This document shows, one piece after another, positions 1 to 6,325 of a stretch of DNA of 14,769 nt; position 1 is the first letter of the stretch, and every line of letters begins with the position of its first letter. Origin of the DNA: Gammaproteobacteria bacterium (GTDB lineage: Bacteria; Pseudomonadota; Gammaproteobacteria; S012-40); contig JAOTSL010000044.1 in NCBI GenBank assembly GCA_029864945.1, positions 1 through 14,769 of the forward strand, given 5' to 3'. Below the pieces are notes generated by a model, which saw nothing but the letters and a program-made list of their open reading frames with translations, was not told where the DNA came from and did not search any database. The translations under genes were made by a program, and so were the position numbers.

Positions 1-236
1 ATGTGGCTGGTGTCAAAAATTTCTTTTCTCGAAAGAGAAAAACCAGAAAAAATAACCGCCATCAAACCACGAACAATATCCGCCCCCATAAATAGCAGTC
101 CAGCACCAGAGGCAGTCATCATGAAAAATGTATTAAATTCCCGCGAGCGTGGAACCTGCCCTTTTTTTCGGGCGTCTTGCAGCTTTTTCGCGGTTGCGTC
201 TTCAGATTTGTCCTGGCCTTGTTCATTCTCTGCCAT
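1..236 (-). CDS. flhB: Flagellar type III export switch protein FlhB (N-terminal part, cut by window edge)
   Basis: The first 78 codons are present; the gene continues past the window's left edge. FlhB is the inner-membrane export-gate protein that switches flagellar secretion from rod/hook to filament substrates. The visible part has the typical charged start (MAENEQGQDKSEDATAKKL), then the conserved KGQVPRSREFN segment at about residues 26-36, and the beginning of the first membrane helix. The autocleavage NPTH motif would lie outside the window. The ATG at 234-236 follows the fliR stop by only three bases, so it is translated from the same flagellar operon. Identity rests on the N-terminal family pattern plus its position after fliR, and is quite secure. 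Confidence 0.93.
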   Translation of the reverse strand, partial: MAENEQGQDKSEDATAKKLQDARKKGQVPRSREFNTFFMMTASGAGLLFMGADIVRGLMAVIFSGFSLSRKEIFDTSH

Positions 237-239
237 GGC

Positions 240-1016
240 TTATTTCATCCCAACAATATCTTTCATTAAGTCAAAAGCCATGAGAGTGATGGATTCAAAT
301 TGAACAAGTACCACAGGTAAAGAGACAAGAATTACGTAAAACCCTGCGGTGATAGTGATTGAAAACCCTACCGCAAATATATTCAACTGAGGTGCAGCAC
401 GACCTATTACCCCTAACGACATATTAATTAACAACAGCGCAGTAACTGCGGGTAAAGAAACCATAATCGCACCGGAAAACATGTTGCTCCCCCATACAAT
501 GATACTCCACCATGTTGCACTAGATATTCCGTGCAGACCTATCGGAAGAGACCGAAAACTATCAACCAACAACCCAATGACAGCCAAATGACCATCCATG
601 AGAAAAAAAAATAACGTCACCAACAAAATATAAAACATACTGAGCACAGGTGCCTGCGAACCATTCACAGGGTCAATCATGGTCGCAAAACCTAACCCCA
701 TTTGCATAGCAATGATTTGCCCCCCAATGGTAAAGACAGCAAACACCATATGAAAAACAGCCCCCATAGCAACACCAATAAGCACTTGGTGCATAATAAG
801 CAATACACCATTAATACTAACTGCATCAATTTGAGGTACTTCAGGCAAAAGAGGAACAGTAACAATAGTTAACGCAATGGCTAAAACCAGGCGAATCCGC
901 GTATTTATAAAAGTAGAAGCAAAAACTGGCATTGCTGCGACGAAGGCTGCAATACGAACAAATGGCCACACATAATTTCCCACCATTGCACTGATTTCTG
1001 CTCCGGTAAATAACAC
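240..1016 (-). CDS. fliR: Flagellar biosynthetic protein FliR
   Basis: FliR is an integral-membrane subunit of the flagellar export gate, packing with FliP5 and FliQ4 into the helical pore in the centre of the MS ring. The 258-residue length is normal. The protein is almost wholly hydrophobic, with about six membrane segments, and carries the family start (MLFTGAEISAMVGNYVWPF) and the GVAMGAVFHMVFAVFTIGGQ region near residues 80-100. The start codon is GTG (1014-1016 on the complement). It is kept because the encoded N-terminus matches the family; the ribosome-binding site is weak, and a downstream ATG at Met11 would remove conserved residues. It lies 49 bases after fliQ, the widest gap in the operon, and three bases before flhB. 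Confidence 0.95.
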   Translation of the reverse strand: MLFTGAEISAMVGNYVWPFVRIAAFVAAMPVFASTFINTRIRLVLAIALTIVTVPLLPEVPQIDAVSINGVLLIMHQVLIGVAMGAVFHMVFAVFTIGGQIIAMQMGLGFATMIDPVNGSQAPVLSMFYILLVTLFFFLMDGHLAVIGLLVDSFRSLPIGLHGISSATWWSIIVWGSNMFSGAIMVSLPAVTALLLINMSLGVIGRAAPQLNIFAVGFSITITAGFYVILVSLPVVLVQFESITLMAFDLMKDIVGMK

Positions 1017-1065
1017 TATATTTTCCGGATTTTTATGATGAGGTTATATACATGAGGCATTACCG

Positions 1066-1335
1066 TCAGCCAATCAAAAAGGGAATGTCGGCAAACGTTT
1101 TTTTAATATAAGCTAGCATGACACCCAGCATATATGGACCCGCCAACATTAATGTTAATATTGTCACCAATAATTTCGGTATAAAACTTAGCGTCATTTC
1201 ATTAATGGATGTGGCAGCTTGAAATACAGCTACCAACAACCCAACTCCAAGCGCAGGAAACAATATAATTGAAACCAACAATACAATTATTTGCAGTGTA
1301 TGTTGAAAAACATCAATTACTGTACCTGGCGTCAT
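1066..1335 (-). CDS. fliQ: Flagellar biosynthetic protein FliQ
   Basis: This 89-residue protein has two membrane helices (about residues 14-40 and 50-75) separated by the conserved loop TSINEMTLSFIPKL. FliQ wraps as a helical hairpin around the FliP/FliR core of the type III export gate. Length and sequence are standard (MTPGTVIDVFQHTLQIIV at the N-terminus). The ATG lies 10 bases after the fliP stop, consistent with translation from one polycistronic message. No unusual features. Confidence 0.96.
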   Translation of the reverse strand: MTPGTVIDVFQHTLQIIVLLVSIILFPALGVGLLVAVFQAATSINEMTLSFIPKLLVTILTLMLAGPYMLGVMLAYIKKTFADIPFLIG

Positions 1336-1345
1336 AATGGATACC

Positions 1346-2092
1346 TTAGATATAAAAGCTTGAAGCTAACGTTCCCATGATCAGGGTCCAGCCATCAACA
1401 AGAACAAATAGCATTATTTTAAATGGCAAGGAAATCATCATTGGTGACAACATCATCATACCCATGGCCATCAACACACTAGCAACCACAAGGTCAATTA
1501 CCAAGAATGGAATGTAAATTAAAAAACCAATTTGGAAAGCGGTTTTCAATTCACTGGTGATAAAAGAAGGAATTAATAACGAAAAAGGCAGCGTTTCTGG
1601 CGACTGAATATCTTTATTACCTGAAATTTTTGCAAACATTTCAATGTCAGTCTCACGTGTTTGCGCCATCATAAATTCTCGTATAGGCGCTCTCCCTACA
1701 GTAAAGGCTTCCTTAATTTCAATTTTTTCTTCCATATAAGGCAATAACGCATCATCGTAAATTTTATCAAATACTGGGGCCATAATAAAAAATGTTAAAA
1801 AAAGAGCCAAGCCTAGCAACACCTGACTTGATGGTGCTTGCATTAAACCTATCGCCTGTCTCAATATAGACAATACAATAATAATTCGCGTAAACGCAGT
1901 TAACATCATCAGCCCTGCGGGCAATAACGTTATCATTGTCATCAATGCAACAATTTGCAAAGTTAATGTATATGTTTGCCCACCGTCAGCATCCGTAGAT
2001 AATGACATTGCTGGTATACCAGGGTCAGCGGCATACCCAACTACCGGTAACAACCCAACAAAAAATAATAAAAGGAGTCGTGCTGCCATCAT
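1346..2092 (-). CDS. fliP: Flagellar biosynthetic protein FliP
   Basis: FliP forms the pentameric core of the flagellar export channel in the inner membrane. The 248-residue product begins with a signal-like segment (cleavage probably near residues 21-22, after GYA/A), as is usual for FliP, and then four membrane segments. Conserved stretches visible include the LTAFTRIIIVLSILRQA helix (about residues 65-81), the MAPVFDKIYDDALLPY loop and the C-terminal GMMMLSPMMISLPFKIMLF block. The start overlaps the fliO stop in an ATGA arrangement (2089-2092), which implies translational coupling. A second ATG follows immediately, so the protein could begin one residue later with no functional consequence. 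Confidence 0.97.
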   Translation of the reverse strand: MMAARLLLLFFVGLLPVVGYAADPGIPAMSLSTDADGGQTYTLTLQIVALMTMITLLPAGLMMLTAFTRIIIVLSILRQAIGLMQAPSSQVLLGLALFLTFFIMAPVFDKIYDDALLPYMEEKIEIKEAFTVGRAPIREFMMAQTRETDIEMFAKISGNKDIQSPETLPFSLLIPSFITSELKTAFQIGFLIYIPFLVIDLVVASVLMAMGMMMLSPMMISLPFKIMLFVLVDGWTLIMGTLASSFYI

Positions 2093-2613
2093 TTACTTTT
2101 CCATTTAGCAATTGCTTCACCTAACTGATCAGCAAAGGCGATATTTTCTTTTACCACTGATTCATTCAACTTAATTGGACTCGCCAGCACATGTAATTTT
2201 TGTATATTCCCCGGCGCCACACCAATCAACACCTGCTCATCCCCCACTTGCAGCAACACAATTTTTTCCTTTTGGCCCATTGTCAACCCACCAATCACTT
2301 TCAACGAATCATTTGCGACGGGAGAAAAGTTTCCAAAACGACGATAAAACCAGGCACTGCCGAAAATTGCGAAAATAACAAGTAGTAACCCACCTGCAAC
2401 CTTAAGTATGCTTGAGGCTACATCGGGTTGTGCAGAGGCATTGTTAGCAGCACTTTTTGATGCAATCTCGGGCGCAATTAATGAGTCGAGAGCGAATGAG
2501 GAAGAAACAAAAAAAACACATATTAAAGCTAAAGAGATACATAATGCAGTCGTTAATGATAACACCTGAGTTTTTTTTGAAAAAAACGAGCGACAAAAAA
2601 AACGACTATTCAT
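2089..2613 (-). CDS. fliO: Flagellar assembly protein FliO
   Basis: FliO is a membrane-anchored chaperone that stabilises the FliP ring during export-gate assembly. This 174-residue protein has a first hydrophobic stretch at about residues 18-42 (probably a signal or anchor), a linker, a clear membrane helix around residues 70-90 (KVAGGLLLVIFAIFGSAWF), and then the cytoplasmic FliO domain with the GQKEKIVLLQVGDEQVLIGVA pattern. Its start overlaps the fliN stop (ATGA at 2610-2613) and its stop overlaps the fliP start. The first 20 codons hold three homopolymer runs of seven or eight bases, unusual compared with the neighbouring genes. FliO is poorly conserved in general, so identity relies on both domain pattern and position. 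Confidence 0.92.
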   Translation of the reverse strand: MNSRFFCRSFFSKKTQVLSLTTALCISLALICVFFVSSSFALDSLIAPEIASKSAANNASAQPDVASSILKVAGGLLLVIFAIFGSAWFYRRFGNFSPVANDSLKVIGGLTMGQKEKIVLLQVGDEQVLIGVAPGNIQKLHVLASPIKLNESVVKENIAFADQLGEAIAKWKSK

Positions 2614-3014
2614 GTTAACTTTTGAACCCGTTCCATTGCAGTAATAACGTCGGTTAAACGAATACCAAATTTTTCATTAACCACAACCACCTCACCATGA
2701 GCGATTAGCGTTCCATTAACCAGTACATCCAATGGCTCACCAGCCAATCTATCCAACTCAACAACCGAGCCTTGATTTAGCTTAAGTAAGTTTCGAATGC
2801 TAATCTGAGCCCGGCCAATTTCCATCGAAATGGTAACTGGAATATCCAGTATCATATCCAGATCAACGTTTTCTCCAGTGTCCTCCAATTCAGCAATCGC
2901 CTCACCATCAACCAGTTCACTTAAACCGATTGATTCACCAGCTTCTCCATCGGCCTGTTCTGCGAGCGCATCACCCCACGGATCGTCTTCATTTTCGATG
3001 TCTGTATCGGCCAT
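2610..3014 (-). CDS. fliN: Flagellar motor switch protein FliN
   Basis: FliN, 134 residues, forms the lower part of the C-ring with FliM and helps set rotation direction and dock export substrates. The first 50 residues are very acidic and low in complexity, a common feature of FliN in Pseudomonas relatives. The conserved SpoA (surface presentation of antigens) domain follows from about residue 53 to the end: LDIPVTISMEIGRAQISI, the NLLKLNQGSVVELDRLAGEPLDVLVNG core and the IRLTDV tail. It sits 11 bases after fliM and overlaps fliO by four bases. Confidence 0.97.
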   Translation of the reverse strand: MADTDIENEDDPWGDALAEQADGEAGESIGLSELVDGEAIAELEDTGENVDLDMILDIPVTISMEIGRAQISIRNLLKLNQGSVVELDRLAGEPLDVLVNGTLIAHGEVVVVNEKFGIRLTDVITAMERVQKLT

Positions 3015-3025
3015 ATTTTAAACCT

Positions 3026-4024
3026 CTATCTTTTTTCACTTGCATGATGAGAAATGAGCGAAGGTAATGAAGACACAATTTTTAATGCCTTTCTCCCCTC
3101 GTGAGAACCAAAAGTACAATTAAAAATCGGTACACCACCAGCTGTCATTAGTACGGTATCAGGTAATTCAATGGGGATAACATCACCCACCTCCAGCTCT
3201 TTAACCTCTCGCAAATTAACTTTCGTCCTGGTAAGTACGCTAAGAACTTTCAATTCGGCGTCCAAAATTTCCTCACGTAACCCCTGTGACCAGCGCTCAT
3301 CCATTTCAACACTGTCACTTAAAACACCGGCATCAAGTAATTCACGAATCGGCTCAAGCATGAGGTAAGGAAAAACAATGTGCATTTCCCCACCACCACC
3401 ATCAAGCTCAATATTGAAGGTGCTCACCACCACAACTTCACTCGGGCTTACAATATTTGCGAATTGCGGGTTTACTTCTGCATTCAAAAATTCAAAATCC
3501 ACATCCAATACCGGTGCCCAGGCTTCAATCATGTCCTCAAACACTTTGTCTAAAATACTTTCGACAATTCTTAATTCAGTAGGCGTAAATTCACGGCCTT
3601 CTATTTTCGTATGAAAACGTCCCGCCCCGCCAAAATAATTATCAACAATAATGTATACAAGCTTAGGATCAAATACGAAAAGGCTACTGCCACGTAATGG
3701 CGCCATACGCACCATGTTTAAGCTGGTTGGCAAATAAAGTCCGTGAACATATTCCACAAACTTCATCATTTGAACACCTTCTACCGAAATTTCTGCAGAG
3801 CGACGGATTTTATTAAACAGACTAATGCGAAAAATTCGCGCAAAACGCTCGTTAATCATTTCTAGCGTTGGCATTCGTCCGCGAACAATTCTGTCCTGAC
3901 TTGCAAAATCATAGGACGAAAGCTCTGCGTCAAAATCCTCGCTCTCAGTTTCTACATCACCGCTAGAAACACCATGCAATAAAGCATCAATCTCATCTTG
4001 TGAAAGTATATCTGGCCCAGCCAT
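3026..4024 (-). CDS. fliM: Flagellar motor switch protein FliM
   Basis: FliM is the C-ring component that binds phosphorylated CheY and transmits the switch signal. The 332-residue protein has normal length. The N-terminal CheY-binding peptide is visible at residues 5-17 (ILSQDEIDALLHG), followed by the CheC-like middle domain (about residues 45-230, including LNMVRMAPLRGSSLFVFDPK and the YFGGAGR motif) and the C-terminal SpoA domain (about 250-320, where LREVKELEVGDVIPIELPD is diagnostic). The ATG lies two bases after the fliL stop, so the two genes are almost certainly translationally coupled. Confidence 0.98.
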   Translation of the reverse strand: MAGPDILSQDEIDALLHGVSSGDVETESEDFDAELSSYDFASQDRIVRGRMPTLEMINERFARIFRISLFNKIRRSAEISVEGVQMMKFVEYVHGLYLPTSLNMVRMAPLRGSSLFVFDPKLVYIIVDNYFGGAGRFHTKIEGREFTPTELRIVESILDKVFEDMIEAWAPVLDVDFEFLNAEVNPQFANIVSPSEVVVVSTFNIELDGGGGEMHIVFPYLMLEPIRELLDAGVLSDSVEMDERWSQGLREEILDAELKVLSVLTRTKVNLREVKELEVGDVIPIELPDTVLMTAGGVPIFNCTFGSHEGRKALKIVSSLPSLISHHASEKR

Positions 4025-4026
4025 GA

Positions 4027-4548
4027 TTACTGCGTCACAAAGCTAGTGATATAAAGTGCCTCAACAGTTTTTACCATACCGGTTTTTTCGGTCATTATTT
4101 CCTGCAACTCCTTCAACACAGCTTCTCGAATTTTTTCTTTGCCTTCAGCAGACTGAAGAAGATCTCCATCCTGCTTACTAAGTAGTATCAAAATATTATT
4201 GCGAATAAGTGGCATGTGTTTTTTCATTTCATCAATAACTGATCCGTCGGCCGTCGTCACATCCATTGTTACCTGAAGAAATCGTGTTCGCCCGCGATCT
4301 TTAAAATTAACAACAAAAGCAGGTTCCAGCGGAAAGTAAATTACAGGTTTGGACGTAGCGCTAGCATGTTCTTGCTTGTGTCCACCGCCACCCTTACCAT
4401 CAAGCATACCCATTGATTTCATCATAAAAAAAACACCGCCTATACTCACTGCAACGAGTAAAATTCCACCGACAATCATAGTCACAACCAACTTCATAGG
4501 TGAACTGGCCCCGCCATTAGATTCCTTGTTTTTAGCTTCTTCAGCCAT
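4027..4548 (-). CDS. fliL: Flagellar basal body-associated protein FliL
   Basis: FliL is a single-pass inner-membrane protein that surrounds or supports the stator units and raises motor torque. The chosen ATG (4546-4548 on the complement) gives 173 residues: a short Lys/Glu-rich cytoplasmic start, one membrane helix at about residues 19-43, a Gly/His-rich linker (GKGGGGHKQEH), and the periplasmic FliL domain, ending with the typical VEALYITSFVTQ tail. The frame can be extended to a TTG at 4575, but a GAGGTG ribosome-binding site (complement of 4557-4562) is correctly spaced for the ATG, and the predicted sigma-54 start point near 4574 would leave the TTG untranslated. It is the first gene of the flagellar operon in this window. 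Confidence 0.95.
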   Translation of the reverse strand: MAEEAKNKESNGGASSPMKLVVTMIVGGILLVAVSIGGVFFMMKSMGMLDGKGGGGHKQEHASATSKPVIYFPLEPAFVVNFKDRGRTRFLQVTMDVTTADGSVIDEMKKHMPLIRNNILILLSKQDGDLLQSAEGKEKIREAVLKELQEIMTEKTGMVKTVEALYITSFVTQ

Positions 4549-4584
4549 TCCTTTACACCTCGTTGATACTTGCAATTACACAGG

Positions 4585-4600
4585 AGCAAAACACATGCCA
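4585..4600 (-). promoter_or_regulatory. Sigma-54 (RpoN) promoter for the fliLMNOPQR-flhB operon
   Basis: Read on the minus strand the site is TGGCATGTGTTTTGCT. It matches the RpoN consensus TGGCACG-N4-TTGCW at every fixed position except one (T for C), with the GG and GC doublets at the required spacing. The start point would fall near 4574, giving a leader of about 26 nucleotides with the ribosome-binding site inside it. In Pseudomonas and Vibrio the fliL operon is known to be RpoN-dependent and activated by FleQ/FlrC-type enhancer-binding proteins, so the position agrees with known biology. Activator sites are not identified. Confidence 0.82.
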
Positions 4601-4726
4601 GTGGATTTTTGGCTAATCCACACAGTTATCAATCTGTTACATACGTAAATTCATTGCGTGACATAATTTTGACAGATACTTAACACCAATTTGATGACTT
4701 AATTTGCCCCGCATTGAGTTATCTAA

Positions 4727-4886
4727 GAGGCTGTGGGAGTTAACCGCTTGAAGCGGAAAAACTAGGGAGGAATCAGAAATCATTATCGCGGGAGACAAGT
4801 TACGATTTAATTTAACGAACACGTTAATTAATCCGGGGTAACATCCATGATGAGTACAGCCAAACAGTATTAAGTTCAACACCCTC
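4727..4886 (+). mobile_element. Miniature inverted-repeat transposable element, diverged copy 1 (160 bp)
   Basis: The element begins GAGGCTGTGGGAGTTAAC and ends with the imperfect inverse (TTCAACACCCTC). It is directly flanked on both sides by CTAA (4723-4726 and 4887-4890), as expected for a target-site duplication. It is exactly as long as the copy at 14493-14652 and lies in the same orientation. The first 29 aligned positions agree at 25, and the inner parts GAATCAGAA, ATTTAACGAACA, ATCCATGA and AGCCAAACAGT are shared. The inner palindrome is much eroded, so this is the older copy. It contains no credible coding frame. The YTAR-type duplication suggests mobilisation by an IS5-group transposase encoded elsewhere. 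It lies between the fliL promoter and the EF-hand gene. Confidence 0.8.
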
Positions 4887-5039
4887 CTAATTTCAAACAC
4901 TAAAAGTATAAAGTTTTGCTAAAGATAAAATACCAGCTGCGGCTAACAACGATACGTCTGTATGAACCAACATCATTCAAGATCGTATTTAAGTTCCCAT
5001 AGCCAAAAAATGACTAACAGGTTGAATTATCGATTTATT

Positions 5040-5068
5040 TTGGAAATGGCATGATTATTCCTTATAAT
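5040..5068 (+). promoter_or_regulatory. Candidate sigma-70 promoter of the EF-hand gene
   Basis: TTGGAA (5040-5045), a 17-base spacer and a perfect TATAAT (5063-5068) precede the EF-hand gene by about 50 bases. The -35 box matches the consensus at four of six positions. No operator-like palindrome is evident around it. Confidence 0.55.
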
Positions 5069-5116
5069 TCATCATACGAACCAAATTACTGTTAAACATA
5101 AGTCTGGAGATATTTA

Positions 5117-5383
5117 ATGAAAACCTGTTCATGGCATTTACTAATAGCTATTGCCCTATTCAGTACTCCTTTACTGGCGGAAAAACCCACAGAAAAAGCG
5201 AACCTTCTCACTGTCTCCTCACTGTTCAGTCAAATGGATTCAGACAAGGATGGTGTTATTAGACCTTTTGAAATCAATAAGCAGTCACTGCTCTCAAACG
5301 AGTTCAACGAGGTAGACAGAAATAGAGATGGAGTTCTAGATTCCACAGAATTTGAGGTTTTTATTGCTAAAGCAGATATATAA
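5117..5383 (+). CDS. Small secreted EF-hand calcium-binding protein
   Basis: This 88-residue protein starts with a signal peptide (MKTCSWHLLIAIALFSTPLLA, cleavage probably after Ala21), leaving a mature peptide of about 67 residues. It has two complete EF-hand loops: residues 41-52 (DSDKDGVIRPFE) and 67-78 (DRNRDGVLDSTE). Both have Asp/Asn at positions 1, 3 and 5, Gly at 6, a hydrophobic residue at 8 and Glu at 12, so both should bind calcium. A GGAG ribosome-binding site (5106-5109) fits the ATG. It has its own promoter and terminator, so it appears monocistronic. The partner and role are unknown; such proteins act in the periplasm or outside the cell. The domain call is firm, the function is not. 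Confidence 0.85.
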   Translation: MKTCSWHLLIAIALFSTPLLAEKPTEKANLLTVSSLFSQMDSDKDGVIRPFEINKQSLLSNEFNEVDRNRDGVLDSTEFEVFIAKADI

Positions 5384-5456
5384 CGCACGGTTAACTTCCG
5401 GCGTAATACGCCATGCTATTAATTGCACGAGTCAGACAATCATCTAGCTACTTTTC

Positions 5457-5508
5457 AAAATTATGCATCTAAAGTCCCTCCCTTGTTATACGGGTGCATA
5501 ATTTTTTT
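5457..5508 (+). terminator. Probable intrinsic terminator after the EF-hand gene
   Basis: The perfect inverted repeat AAAATTATGCA (5457-5467) / TGCATAATTTT (5495-5505) can be extended by three pairs, two of them G-U, around a loop of about 21 bases. The right arm runs into a T7 tract (5502-5508). The stem is AT-rich and the loop large, so efficiency is uncertain, but it sits about 75 bases after the stop and well before the next promoter at 5576. Confidence 0.55.
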
Positions 5509-5575
5509 AAAATTCACAGCACCCTTTCCTTTTTATTAAGTACAAACTCTTTCTCATTTTTCTTCACTTCAGTAA

Positions 5576-5603
5576 TTGACAAAATCACAAGGCCACCTAT
5601 AAT
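5576..5603 (+). promoter_or_regulatory. Consensus sigma-70 promoter of the TetR-RND operon
   Basis: TTGACA (5576-5581), a 16-base spacer and TATAAT (5598-5603): both boxes are perfect consensus matches. The start point is expected near 5609-5611, inside the adjacent palindrome. A promoter this strong next to an operator implies that the operon is normally held down by its repressor. Confidence 0.85.
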
Positions 5604-5606
5604 TTT

Positions 5607-5624
5607 TAACTAACTGGTTAGTTA
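5607..5624. promoter_or_regulatory. Palindromic operator, probably bound by the adjacent TetR-family protein
   Basis: TAACTAACTGGTTAGTTA is an inverted repeat with eight-base arms and only the central TG unpaired. It begins three bases after the -10 box and covers the predicted start point, ending five bases before the first possible ATG. Size and symmetry suit a TetR dimer pair, and autoregulation is the usual arrangement in the family. Binding itself is inferred. Confidence 0.75.
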
Positions 5625-5629
5625 CATAA

Positions 5630-6280
5630 ATGGGGCGCACCTATATGGATTGCGACACAAAGAAACAGATCATTCTTCGTACAGCGACTAAACATTTCGC
5701 CAATGCAGGGTTTGATGGCGCAAGAGTCGATGAAATTGCCGCCGAAGCCGGCGTAAACAAAGCAATGCTTTATTACCGAGTTGGAAATAAAGAAGCCCTA
5801 TACGAAGAAATTTTTGTTGAAACTATTGGAGGGGTGCTCAGCCAGATTGAAAAGGAAATACGGGATGAAGATTCACCCGAACAACAGCTAACAAAATTTG
5901 CCACTGTATTTGCCGGTTCTTTAAACAACAATCCCTTTATAGCTCCCCTTATATTAAGAGAAGTTGCATCTGGCGGTACACATATGAACGATCAGGCAAT
6001 TTTCAAAATGAACCAGATTAGAACTTTATTAGCTACCATATTAAAAAAAGGCGAAAAAAAAAATGTATTTCGGCCAAGCAACCCTTTATTAATTCACATA
6101 CTGCTCATCGGCACCCTGAACTTTTATTCCGCAAGCGCATCCATAAGAAATAAATTATCAGAAAATGTTAATAAAAAGGTAAATAGAGAAGAAGATAAAA
6201 AAGATTTCATACTACCCATTTCCGTAGTAGCAACTGAAGTTGTCAATTTAGTCCTTAATTCAATACGTATAAATAATTAA
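5630..6280 (+). CDS. TetR/AcrR-family transcriptional regulator (probable autorepressor)
   Basis: The product is a 216-residue DNA-binding protein with the TetR N-terminal domain: residues 10-62 contain the helix-turn-helix (VDEIAAEAGVNKAMLYYRVGNK, about 33-54), close to the family consensus. The C-terminal ligand and dimerisation domain (about 75-211) is helical and not recognisable to a ligand class. Two starts compete. The ATG at 5630 has no ribosome-binding site and a leader of only about 20 nucleotides. The in-frame ATG at 5645 (Met6) has GGGG at 5632-5635 upstream and may be the true start, giving 211 residues. The gene is first in an operon with an RND permease, a LolA-like protein and an outer-membrane barrel, so it most likely represses that operon and responds to the hydrophobic substrate. 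Confidence 0.9.
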   Translation: MGRTYMDCDTKKQIILRTATKHFANAGFDGARVDEIAAEAGVNKAMLYYRVGNKEALYEEIFVETIGGVLSQIEKEIRDEDSPEQQLTKFATVFAGSLNNNPFIAPLILREVASGGTHMNDQAIFKMNQIRTLLATILKKGEKKNVFRPSNPLLIHILLIGTLNFYSASASIRNKLSENVNKKVNREEDKKDFILPISVVATEVVNLVLNSIRINN

Positions 6281-6325
6281 CTGTAAACTTACTATAACTA
6301 CAAACTAACTGTAAAGAGTACCGAT

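Noticed and set aside
1..303. A 100-codon plus-strand frame at the left edge
   Set aside because: It is antisense to flhB and the fliR end, both of which are clear flagellar genes.
4549..4575. Nine-codon upstream extension of fliL from a TTG
   Set aside because: The internal ATG at 4548 has the better ribosome-binding site and the sigma-54 start point would lie at or just before the TTG.
4637..4900. An 87-codon minus-strand frame upstream of fliL
   Set aside because: It runs through the miniature element, has no ribosome-binding site or recognisable family, and is best explained as chance.
5400..5412. Palindrome GGCGTAATACGCC just after the EF-hand gene as a terminator
   Set aside because: It has only a four- or five-base stem and no T tract follows; the inverted repeat at 5457-5508 is a better candidate.
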